64,000 bases of DNA, taken from positions 7,824,010 through 7,888,009 of the forward strand of contig OY986972.1 in the NCBI GenBank assembly GCA_963920575.1. The letters run 5' to 3'. Of this stretch, positions 11,416 to 21,683 are shown piece by piece; within the stretch, counting starts at the first letter, position 1, and each line of letters opens with the position of its first letter. This stretch comes from Narthecium ossifragum. Lineage: Eukaryota > Streptophyta > Magnoliopsida > Dioscoreales > Nartheciaceae. The position numbers and the translations under genes are program-made. The notes under the pieces are model-generated. The model was given only the letters and a program-made list of their open reading frames with translations. It did not search any database and was not told where the DNA came from.

Positions 11416-12331
11416 ACACGTCTAAGGCAGTTGTAGGCGTGTAATGTGGTTTTATATGCGTATTTAGCGACACGTACCTTTTGAGTATATACGTATATTT
11501 GTTGTGCATTTTCAGTGCCGTCGTCTATACCCATGGGATGGGCTACTGCACCCGTGGCTAGATCATGGACTTACTGAACAATAGCTCCATCGAGGGAGAT
11601 GTGATCGACGCGGCATAGGATGTCTTGGCGTATCGTTATCTACCGGCGAAGACATCCCGTCATTGTTTTTTTTCATCTACTCGCCTCCATGTAAGTATCT
11701 AGTCATGTTACGTCAATCAGTTCGTGCTATGCACGTTACACTAAACATCTAACGGTTTATTTCAGCATGCTGTACGTGACGAACGTCATTCGCTACGTGA
11801 TTCCCTCCTGCACTCGTGCAAAACCTTCTCCGCACTTCCGATCTTGGACGTGTGGTTCATCCCACAACACACCAGTCAGCATTGGCACTTGCTCGCAGTA
11901 GATTTATTGGGCGGGGTTTGCAGGCACTACACATCATCTGAGGCGCCAATCTACAACAAAGATGCTGAGGATATGGCTAAGTAGGTTGCACATGTGATCC
12001 GGACTTGGCTGCCAAAGTTGCATGGTAAAGGGGAGGAGCTTGGGGGCTGGGCGATAGAGTATGTCACCGGCATACCAATGCAGCGCGGATCATAAGAACA
12101 CTGCAGTTTTCAACGATCCTTTTAGTGCTCCAATTATATACTCATTAATTTTTCATTGTCATTGCTAGACTCGACTGCGGACTTTTTGTGCTGAAATACG
12201 AGGAAGGCATACGCGTTGGTCGTCCTTGGGACGATTTCGAGTTTAGACAATCAGACATTGCTGACATTCCGTGGACAACTTGCTTATATCTTAGTAAGCG
12301 TCGGCAACCAGAAGGCGGGCCTTTTAAATGA

Positions 12332-12736
12332 GCCGCAACGAAAGGTTGTTCCAGAACGCGTCGCAAAGGAGAAGAATTAGTTTAGTTGATGTAACAAACA
12401 GATTGCCTTGATCTTCTTTGGGTGGTATGTAACAAGCATCGTACATTTCATCAAAATTGTATACGTGCATATCCTGAAGATAACACGTATGTTGAATTTC
12501 ACACACACGCATCTAATAATTATGCCCGTGCTTCCAACATACAGTTACACATATTTTTTGAGACACGTGATTTGAAACACATACACGTATGTCCCGTCAT
12601 TTTGGCGTTACACGTGTATTTCTTTCTGACGATACGTGTATTTGTTAGGCCCATACGTGTATTAACATTGACGGTTTTTACATTGCACCAAAAGGTGTAC
12701 TATGTACACTGCACCATAAAATACACAGACGCAACA
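12332..12736. other. Spacer between the convergent MULE genes
   Basis: This 405-bp stretch lies between the stop codons of the two genes. It carries several ACACGTAT/ATACGTGTAT-type dyads at about 12460-12665 and otherwise shows nothing recognisable. Confidence 0.6.
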
Positions 12737-13101
12737 TCATGTAGCGGTCGGAGCTGGTGCTGTACCGGAAACAGCTACAGGACATACGGGTGCATCGGGA
12801 TGAATGGGTGCTCTACAAGTCTTCTTGTTGTGCCCAAGTATCATACACCTCAAACATCTCCGCATTGTTTTCGACTGTGCCTCGCCTTGAGACGGCAACC
12901 TTCTCTTCCTTCTCTTCCCCTTCTTGATCACACAGTGAGGTGGATAGACGAGTGGGTCTTCCTCGCTACCTTTTAGCCAAAACTCCTGTGACGCGGTGGG
13001 GTGGATCATGTCGGCGTAGGTCGCTCTATAATTATCGGACATGAACCACTTCTCACAATAGTCGTATTCGGGCAGACTCCTCCACATTAGAGCGGCGCAA
13101 G

Positions 13102-15447
13102 TGTGAGGACCTGCCCCTCTACCCCTGTGGCTCGTTGTAGACCGCAAGGGCAATTTGGTAAATTACGCATTGTTGGTTTGTTTCACACCCGCGTGTGCAC
13201 ACACTGGCCTTGTATGTGTTAGTGTTTGTTTAGAATGGCTAGGTGAACCCGGGATCGAAAGATCCGGACTTGGGCTTGAGTTCTTGCCCAAGTTTAGCTT
13301 TCAGCACACAAAGGATCGATCCTCTCTGGCTAAGGGATCGATCCTCTTCGTGCCAGAAAGCCTTGTGAATCGTCACGAAGGATCGATCCTCCCTTGAGGA
13401 AGGATCGATCATTCATAGGTCGGTTGGTTTTTCTGCTTCGCGAGGACGGCCGCCGTTGGCCGTCGCTCTCCCCTGTCAGAGGGGGACGACTTTCCCTCCC
13501 CTCCCCTCACTTTTTCCCCTCTTTCCCGGCTGTCCCCTCCCCCTTTCCCCTCCTTTTCTTCCCCTTCTCTTCTTCCTCCTCCTCCTTTCTTCTTCCTCCT
13601 TCTTTCTTCTCCCAAGAGCCCTGTTTTTCCCCTGTTTCTGGCAGCCACCTTCCTCACCTCCGTTCTCCCTCCTCCGGCCATCTTTTTCGACGTTCTAAGG
13701 CTCGTTGGATTCGTGACAACGAGAGGAAGATCCCTGAAGAGGTTTGGAGGTTTGTTGGTGATCAAATTGTGGGGAATCAGCCGAGGAAAGCGCAGCTAGG
13801 TAGGGTTATACCTATTGTGTTCTTTTTGGGTTTTCTTGAGATCTAGCCGTTGGATCTTGTTGATCCTTGTTTTGTTGGATTCCTTATGCCTTGTAAAATA
13901 ACTGATTTAAGTTTAATGTTAATCAGTTGAGATTTGTATAGGTTTTATGGATGATTAGTCTCGGATTTCTGGTTTTCTGCTGTTCTTGAGAAACAGCCGG
14001 CTTGCGGCGAGTTTTCCGGCCGGCGAGTACATAAACTTGGCTTTTTATAAACATAAGAGTTGTAGCTCTACTCGTTAGCTTTCCATTCCATCTTGTGTCA
14101 TATCTTTCCGATTTATGTACGATTTCTTATGAATTGTTTTCTGGAGGGCTGCGTTGCAGCAATTAATGGGTAAGTTAGTTTGATTAACGGTTTTGATTAG
14201 CATTTTCCCGTTAATCCAACCGTTGGATGATTATGATTTTTGGAGATGATGATCCTGGTTTATATACCTACTGGTGGCTAAGTTGGATCTTGAATCTGAC
14301 GTCATTTGGACATCGGATCGATGGGATCAATTAGCCCCTAAGTAGAGGCTTTGGGTGTTTTTGAATATAATATTATATTTCGGAATATAATATTATATTG
14401 TGTTTTGTTCATCATCATTTTCGGAGTTGCTTCCCGTTGCAGGAGTCCGCGGGTGACGGTCGCGGTACCGTCGTAATGCCGGGACCCACTGCGGATCGGC
14501 TGGCAGCGGTTGGTAGTACCGTTGCAGCGATCCAGTAGACTTATATGATACTTGACATACTGTTGCATGCCTTTCCTATTATCTGTGTATGTCATGGCAT
14601 GCATTGTTATTGTGTGCATTAGTTGTATTGGTTAGGGCGTGGGTGATCTTTGGGTCGCCGTCCCGAGGCTGGAAGCTCGGACTTAGCCCTAGGACCGGGG
14701 TTGGGTGGTTTGGACCCGGTTTGAATTGTAGTGTCCAGTCGATTTGATGATAGGCTTAGATGACTGGAGCACTTGTGGATTGATGATTTTAGAGGTCGTG
14801 TCGGCCTTGAGTCGGATGCTGAGGTGTAGCCGGTGTCCCTCTGTGCTGACCCGGGGAGTAGTGAAGTTGCCTACTCTGCTTGTGTGTCGCCAGTGTTGTT
14901 CCTGCTTTTGAGTGCTGCTCCTAGGCCTCAGGGACACGCGGTGGGGTATTGGGACCCCTGTATACACCCAGGTCCTACTTGAGGGCGACACTGTTGCGTT
15001 TCCCTCTTCCTTCTGTGTGACGTAGTGTAGATCCCTACTGAGCTTAGTGCTCACACCTACCCGGGGCTGCGTTTTGCAGGTGCAGGCGTCGGTTCTTCTT
15101 CTTTAGCCCCTACCGGGCAGTTGGTCGGTGGTGCGGCGGCGCCTGGTGGCTTTTGAGAGGTGGTGATCCTTCACAGCTTTTATCCTATGTTAGTTAGTCT
15201 CCTACGGGAGTATGTTGTATTTTGGATCTTCCCCTCTCCGAGGTTTTGTATATTAAATCACTTGAGTTTTTAATCTGAAGTTCGAGGTTTTGCTTATAAT
15301 ATTATCTTTTAATTGAGGGTGTTTTGGTGAACTGTTAGGGAGACCAATAGGTTAGAGGGATCCCTCGCCAGCTTTGTTTTCCGCGTTTTGTAGGTTCCGG
15401 TTCGCGTCGCCTGGCCCGGTTGGGCTTTCGCGGGTCGGGGCGCGACA
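13102..15447 (+). mobile_element. Solo LTR, gypsy family A, inserted in the MULE transposase
   Basis: It begins TGTGAGGACC and ends GGGGCGCGACA, 2,346 bp, flanked by perfect 5-bp duplications GCAAG (13097-13101 and 15448-15452). No internal retrotransposon sequence is present, so it is the product of LTR-LTR recombination. It carries four GATCGATC sites at 13312-13410, a pyrimidine-rich tract, and the duplicated AT palindrome at about 14362-14400. Confidence 0.95.
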
Positions 15448-17284
15448 GCAAGCATGTGGGCATGGTATTCCATGCACGTTCCAATCTTTGCACGAACAGT
15501 CACGGTTTGCTATATTCACCGAGTAGTATGCTTCACCGTATTGAACTTGGAAGTCCGTCACGCTCGATTCTGCGACAGTCATATGTCTTCCCTTTTCTTT
15601 AACAATATTGAGCTCATTCTCCGCCCACAGAGTCAAAGTGCTCTCCATGTGGGCCGATTCCCTGTTTCTCCTGAAGAAGTAGGACGCTACCTTACGCCGC
15701 GTTGTTTCCATCATGAATTGGATCGGTAGTGCCTTGGCCTCCTTCAACACCCCATTGAAGCTCTCGATCATATTTGTCGACAACATTTTATACCTTCGTC
15801 CACAAAAGTAGTGTGATGCCCACTTCTTCGTAGGGATGTCTTGGATATAATCAAATTGTTCTGGATACCTCTCTTTCAACTGATCCATGATCCGTATGAA
15901 ACTTGCCTCCGTGCACACAAGCGCGGCCGACCAGAACATGTTATACGGAAGAGAACGCCTCGGTGCGTTGATCAAGTTGTGCGACAGATGGACCATGCAG
16001 AACCCATGTGCGGCATCTGGGAACACGTCCTCCACAGCCTTGAGTATGCCCTTGTGTCGATCGAAGATGATGGTCAATGTCTCAAATGGACTGATGCATT
16101 GGCGTAGTCGTATGAGGAACCAAGACCAAGAAGCCGCAGATTCTTTTTCCCCTGCGGCAAACGCTATTGGGACGATGTGATTGTTGGCGTCCATTCCAAT
16201 CGCGATAAATATCGTCCCTGGATATCTTCCGGTGACGAATGTCCCGTCTATCCCGATGACTGGTCGGAGATGATTTTTGAATGCGTGTATGCACGCACCA
16301 AAGGCCCAGAAAATCCTCTGAAAACGCAGGCATGAATCCAACTGGAGTACTGTCACGATTCTAGAATCCCTCATCATTAGCTCGCGCATATAAGGCCGTA
16401 ACATATTGAATGAGTTCTCATATGTGCCGCGTACCTGTTTAAAACCGGAAACACGTTAAATTGTTGTTCACGCGCACTTTTATAATACGTGTGTACGTAA
16501 GCGACACACGCGTATAACTGGAAACACGTATGAAGTATACGAGTCTTCAGTTCATTATACTCGTATGTTTTCTACGCATGTAATATAATATTCGTACAAA
16601 CATACGCGTTTATAGTTATATGCGTCAACCATAAGTTATATGCTCACCAGAGTAAGAACTTTCTCTTTTGCGTGATATTCCTTCCAGTAGGACACACGTA
16701 CGCCGTATCTATGCACAAGCTCTTCGACGATCATCTTCACGTTGTATTTGTCACATGCTGCTACTCGCGCTTTTATCTCCTCGGCGATAAAGGAGCACGT
16801 CAACTGCTTGTGTCCATGCCCAACCATAGGTCTGTTGCACGTGTGGTCTTTGACGAATATGCTTACCCGAAAAGTCGGTAGCCCATGTATTCTTCTACCA
16901 ATGAGCTTCCATGAGCAGCTAGCATGAAGACAATGTACAAGCACCTTATCCCCCTTGCATTTCTTTAGCCTATATTCGAACCGGCGCGCTGTGGCGTATC
17001 TTGCGAGCGACAGCTTAAGGTTTGCCTTGTCGGGGTACCTCTCTCCAACATATGGCTCGGGGGCATTCAAAAAGTAGTTTGCTTGAGCTTCCGGTGTTTC
17101 GAAATTGAGAACGTACTCATCGACCTCGTCACAGTCAAACATCTCCGATGGCTCCTCGCAGTCACTACCGGCTACCCAGTCATTCGCAAAATATATTTCC
17201 TCGTATGGGTCATACGTGTCAACAGCAGACCCGTCTTCATGACTGTGTGTACAAGCAGTTCAAAAATCAGTACTCATAAAACGA

Positions 17285-17575
17285 CCAAAACATACACGTG
17301 TTTCGATTTATACGCGTGCATGAACACGTGTGTGAGCTAGTAATACACGTCAAAAGCATGTAAACAACGTACTCTTCTATAAATTGTGTATACGTGTGTA
17401 GCGTATACATACTCGTGAAAATAAGTTCACACACGTATATAGCATTTTATACACAGGCAGCTTATAATCATACCCGTGCTTCTATAACTTACCCATCGGC
17501 CTCCGGTGTGAGTCTGTTAATCGGCATCTCTTGGACTAGTTGAGCAAATTCTTTGTCTCCGCTGGGACATGGTTC
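17285..17575 (-). repeat. Internal copy of a TIR segment: transposase exon 2 end plus intron 2
   Basis: On the minus strand this runs from ACCATGTCCCAGCGGAGAC through the exon 2 donor into the dyad-rich intron. It aligns with 7401-7700 (left TIR) and, inverted, about 18590-18890 (right TIR), at roughly three-quarters identity by eye and with the same order of dyads. Confidence 0.82.
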
Positions 17576-18061
17576 AAGAGGTGTGTTCAGATCAATACCA
17601 CCCAGTATGCAGGGAATAGTTGCTGGCTGTAACAGCGAGACGTCGCTGTTCGAACTGAGACCGTGTTGGATGCATTAGAAGGCGAATAAACTACCTTATT
17701 CTTCAGTGAGCAATGGATGAGACGCATACCTCGAGTCAACCGCATCTTCTACAGTGGAGGCGAATACTCTAACGACTATGCATGATGGTCGTGCAAGAAG
17801 ACGAAAAAGCTGGGCCATGTCATTGTCGTCGTCTAGACGGCTAAATGGTCTATATGGATCGTCGGGTATTTCGTATGTTAAGAACAATTCAACGTCAATA
17901 GGAGATAGGTTGCAGAGAGCGTAGAAGTGAGCCTTCAGTTGAGCAAGAGTAAGGTCCGACGAGAACTCGTCGATCGTGGAAGTACCCCCCAAATAATATG
18001 GATTGCGTTCATGATTTATAACCTGTCCGTTGAAGTGGCAATGCAGCGGAATGCTTCTCAT

Positions 18062-18420
18062 GATTGTCTTGCATGTGTGGAGAGCTCTTTCCGGTGAACT
18101 ATTTTGGCGAAGAAAACTGCGACGTCCGAAGGTAGAAGAGGAGGCAGTGGAAACGGAGAAGGTACGAATAAGGGAGAAGAGTGGAAAGGGAGAAGAGAAG
18201 AGGAGACAGTGGAGGCAGTGCAAAGAGAGGAGATCAGGAGGCAGTGGAAAGGGATGAGACATGAAAGAATAAGGGAGAAGACTGGAAATGGAGAAGAGAA
18301 GAGAAGGTAGTGTAGAGGGAGAGGAGAAGATGGCGGGAGGAATTGCATACCCGGAGGGAGGGAGGAAGAGGAGGCTTCGGGATGAAGACACATCCCGTCA
18401 CATTAAATGCGACGGGAAGT
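18062..18420 (-). repeat. Direct repeat of the TIR's purine-rich segment, just upstream of the transposase
   Basis: It shares CTTGCATGTGTGGAGAGCTC and GGTGAACTATTTTGGC with 18897-18940, followed by the same AG-rich stretch and the CATCCCGTC...ATTAAATGCGACGGG block. The right arm therefore holds two successive copies of the segment, the inner one abutting the transposase start. Confidence 0.8.
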
Positions 18421-18451
18421 TTTTGTTTTTTAACCCAAACAGAACCGTACC

Positions 18452-19448
18452 CGGCGAGAGATTTTTTTTTATTTAAGTAATTCGTTAACCAACATGTGTG
18501 GGGACGCATTTTTTATTGGTTTTAGTCTTTGCCCTACCCAGTAGAAACGCGTCACGTCAAATGCGTGTAATGATGTTTTTGTACATACGCATGGTCATTT
18601 ATACGCGTGCCTGATCAGATTTCTACGCGTGCAAGGACACGTGTGTGAGCTACTAATACACGTGAAGTCATGTAGACCTCGTACACATTCATAAATTTTG
18701 TACACGCGCGTATCCTATTTATACGCGTGAAAACAAGTTTAGACACGTATGTAGAATTTTATACACACGCATCTTATTATTATACCCGCGCTTTTATAAC
18801 TTTCCCTCTCGGCCCCCGGTGGGAGTCCGTTAATCGTCATCTCTTCCACCAGTTGTGTTAATTTTTCGTCTGCGCTTGGACATGGTTGTCATCGCCTTGC
18901 ATGTGTGGAGAGCTCTCTCCGGTGAACTATTTTGGCTAAGGTAGACAAGTGGAGGCGGTGGAAAGAGAGGGGATATGAACGGATAATGGAGAAGAGTAGA
19001 GAGGGAGAAGAGAAGAGGAGGTAGTGGAGAGAGAGGGAGAGGAGAAGATGGCCGGAGGAAAGGGAGGGGATATGAACGAATAATTGAGAAGAGTGGAGAG
19101 GGAGAAGAGAAGAGGTGGTAGTGGAGAGAGAGGGAGAAGGGAAGATGGCCGGAGGAGCCATGCCCAGCGGGAGGGAGGAAGACGGTTGGGGAAGAAGACA
19201 CATCCCGTCGCATTTAATGCGACGGGAGGGTTTTCTTTTTTTTAAGCAAAGCATGCATTAAATGCGGTAATGATGAGGAGAACGGGATACGGGATGCATA
19301 TGCATGTATGACATGGCGATCCATGGCATGGGAGGGGAGGGGTAAAAATGGGATTTCAAAGCTTTGGGGTCCTCTGTTGCAAAGAAACACCGGGGGGTCT
19401 GAATGTGCCAAATCTGGACACTGGGAGTCCAATTTGGCAAACAATTCG
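18452..19448 (-). repeat. Right TIR of the MULE
   Basis: This is the inverted counterpart of the left TIR, about 100 bp longer because the purine-rich block at 18960-19160 carries an extra repeat. It lies upstream of the transposase and could supply its promoter. Confidence 0.88.
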
Positions 19449-19515
19449 TTGACTAGGTGTGGGCTTGTACCCTTAGCATGATTGTCCCCCCACTCTCCTT
19501 CGATCTCATCTAACA

Positions 19516-20312
19516 TGTTAGATTTGGAATGTGAAAAGAGCTTTGATTTCCATCATCGGATAGAAAATTCTCCACTAAGAGATATAAGAGGTCTGAGTTA
19601 CATAGAGGTTGATAAATCTATTGATATCTAATGAACTGACTAACTAGGTAAATGACTTGGGAAGTCTTTGTCTATAATAAGTACAATTAGATTTACCGAC
19701 ACCTAATTACCTCATGGGTGATTCTAAATACGACAGCCATTTTACTATATACTCCCACTAAAATCTTTTTAATTAATACCTAACATATCCTTCAAAAATT
19801 CCACTAAATTACCCCTCTTTAGCTTCTTTAAATGGATGAAATGTTGGACTTGATCCAATTTGTCCACATAAAGTGGACCACATTCGCAACAAACCAAGTT
19901 TAAGTGGTTCATAAGGTTTAAGAGTTCAAGATCAATTCAAATCCTGATTTGAATTGATATGTCAGTTGGATTGTGATAACCCATATATTTACATATCTTA
20001 ACAGGAGATATTCCTTGATGGATTGGGATTATCTATCTGTTATTATAAATAAGGATTTGGTCCCCTCTCGGCTACGTAAGGTTTTAGGGTTCCTCATCTA
20101 CCACACATATGGAGTAGCCAAGGAGTGGAAACCAAGAATCCCAATCTTTGAGATCAGATCTGAAGAACAGAAGAACATACAAGAGGGACTGTCGAAGATC
20201 AAAGCTTCCGCACACTCAAGAAGGATTTTGCGATGTCGGGTATCTTTTAATCGCATAAAGTTTCAGATCTGCATGATTGATGTATGTAGACCTATATGAT
20301 TTTATTCCAACA
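19516..20312 (+). mobile_element. LTR of a copia-like element (5' LTR)
   Basis: It begins TGTTAG and ends CCAACA. It is followed at about 20315 by TTATCAGAGCCAGG, a variant of the tRNA-Met primer site used by plant copia elements. A short transcribed-looking region (TAGGGTTCCTC) precedes the end. No matching 3' LTR remains in the window. The copia assignment rests on the style of the primer site and leader only. Confidence 0.6.
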
Positions 20313-21683
20313 ATTGTTATCAGAGCCAGGTTTCGACATATACGTGTTTCTCTGGATTTTTCGGATTTTCTGGCTGAGGTTTTCGGATTTTCCGAAATTA
20401 GTTCTTGTTTTTTCAGATTTATGGGGTTTTATCGATTATTTTAATCGGTGGGAGAGGTCATGATCGGAATGGCCGATCCCTCTTTGGATCGCTCTGGCGT
20501 CGTCGTGGAAGCCTAATCGACAACCATGGCGGCGATTTGGGTGCGATGGGGCTCGCCGGCGGCTGCTTCGGCGGTCACGGCGTTGCCTCACTGGTTCCGC
20601 CGGCCCCTCTCCTACCCCGGCACCGCCGCATTGGCGCGAAGGCAAGCTCAAGCCGGCATCCACGGTGTAGAGGCTCTTCGACATGCCACGGCGTGTAGGC
20701 GGTTATGGCATCGCTGTTGCCGAAAGCGGACGGTGGCGACCGAGCCTCACTATCGAGCTCCACTCGATCGCCTTAAGGGCTTGCTGTCGTTGCTTGCTCG
20801 GCGACGACGGTGACCGGGAGCTTCGGCGACGTCTCCGATGGCCTCATGCGGCGACGAGGCCAAGGTGGTTAACGGCGTCGAAGGGGGGGGGGGGGGGGGG
20901 GGGGGCGACGGGCTAAGGGCGACGGCGGCGAAACCCTAAACCTAGGGTCTCGTCCGATCGGGAGGAAGGGGATGAGGTAAGTCAGGTTTTTGGGTTTGGG
21001 TGTTGCTAACAACCCGAATCCAATCTGGTTATAGGTTAGTGAGCATTTTGCAGAAAACACCCCGATCTTTTGGAAATCCTGGTTTTCTGCCCTTTGGCTG
21101 TCTATTTCGCGTGTTTTCTTATATTGGAGGGCTTTTTTACAACAACTTATGTTATAATGCTGTTTCTTCCTCGTTTTAAGCCCGATTTTGACCCGTTATT
21201 GCATAGGGTTCTCTATGATGATATTCATGTTATTATATCATGCATATGCCTATTATATCTGTAGATATTAATTTGCTTTTAGAAATAATTTATGTTGTTT
21301 CTTTAAGCTATGTTAGTGATTCATTTCAGTTCATTTAGGAATCATATATGTTTAATTCTGCTGGCAAACCAAAACCATGTTATTACATAAGGTATGATTA
21401 AGTTGTCTTTAAAATACTTATGGGTGGACCAAAGTGACCCTAAGTTATTTTAATGTGCATCTTATCATAATCAAGGACGTAGTAACAAAAGTTGCATCTA
21501 GAGCATTATCACAAAGGTCAGTCCCAAAGGAGGGCCAATGTGAATGTATGTTTTTATATGGATAGGATAGTGCATTGTTTGCATCCTATGCCTAAGGAGA
21601 TCTTGTCGGCCCAAAGGTGTCAGACTTCTTAGCCTAAGAAGCCGAAAATGGCACTAGATCCTATAGACGAGTATGGCCATCAA
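20313..21683 (+). mobile_element. Internal leader of the copia-like element, truncated
   Basis: This stretch follows the primer site and has no gag or pol. It includes a GC-rich block (20460-20960) with a run of about 24 G at 20883-20906, then AT-rich leader. Open frames in the GC block match no family. It ends abruptly at gypsy coding sequence. Confidence 0.5.
20883..20906. repeat. G homopolymer of about 24 bases
   Basis: An uninterrupted G-run. Such runs are rare and hard to sequence, so its length may be inaccurate. Confidence 0.8.

Larger units (their letters stand above)
8172..12331 (+). pseudogene. MULE-borne gene with C-terminal ULP1-like (C48) peptidase domain, decayed
   Basis: Consistent exons: 8172-8262, 8636-9459, 9565-9789, 10036-11162, 11516-11690, 11766 to about 12090, and about 12169-12331, with GT-AG borders and matching phase at most joints. 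The N-terminal region (around GHFLGLPEV and LTPEDIAVFLALPLGG) resembles the conserved N-terminal domain of ULP1-type proteins in plant MULEs. The middle has a coiled coil (10036-10200) and an acidic Ala/Glu-rich linker. The C-terminus has the peptidase signature: QHWHLLAVD (His codon 11880, Asp 11901), MQ near 12080 and DCGLFVLKY (Cys 12176). Known relatives resemble SUMO proteases; some MULE second proteins act in anti-silencing instead. Stops TAG 9067, TGA 10210, TAG 11559, TAG 11616 and TAG 11982 lie in frame, and TGA 9790 ends its exon. The joint before the Cys exon lacks a clear donor. Which enzymatic or DNA-binding role it had is inference. Confidence 0.75.
12737..18061 (-). pseudogene. 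MULE transposase (MURA type), split by a solo LTR
   Basis: Minus-strand exons: 17730-18061, 17493-17654, 16648-17242, then 15453-16434 continuing at 12737-13101 across the inserted LTR. Counting the LTR's duplication once, the frame closes exactly as 2,436 nt (811 codons plus stop) with no other stop or shift. Domains in order: an N-terminal PB1-like region (exon 1, LHCHFNGQVIN onward); a MuDR/FAR1-type DNA-binding region (exon 3, around CLHASCSWKL and FVKDHTC); the DDE-type MULE transposase core (exon 4: GIDGTFVTGRYPG, FDRHKGIL, DAAHGFCMVHLSHN); a SWIM zinc finger (CSCKDW...IPCPHAC); and a C-terminal zinc knuckle (CLRCMILGHNKKTC). It catalyses excision and integration at the TIRs. The LTR insertion falls just after the SWIM finger and removes about 120 residues from any product. 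The ATG at 18061 is the start fitting the PB1 region. Confidence 0.9.
6940..19448. mobile_element. Mutator-like element (MULE) with long TIRs, transposase and ULP1-type gene
   Basis: The ends read GAAATTTTTTGTCAAATTGG on the left and, inverted, GAATTGTTTGCCAAATTGG on the right, and continue as TIRs of about 0.9-1.0 kb. The flanks ATTGATTAG (6931-6939) and GTTGACTAG (19449-19457) match at 7 of 9 positions, fitting a diverged 9-bp MULE duplication. Inside are a minus-strand transposase gene and a plus-strand gene with a C-terminal ULP1-like peptidase region, arranged tail to tail. A solo LTR (13102-15447) brings the size to 12.5 kb; without it the element is about 10.2 kb. The diverged ends and broken genes indicate an old, inactive copy. 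Confidence 0.88.
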
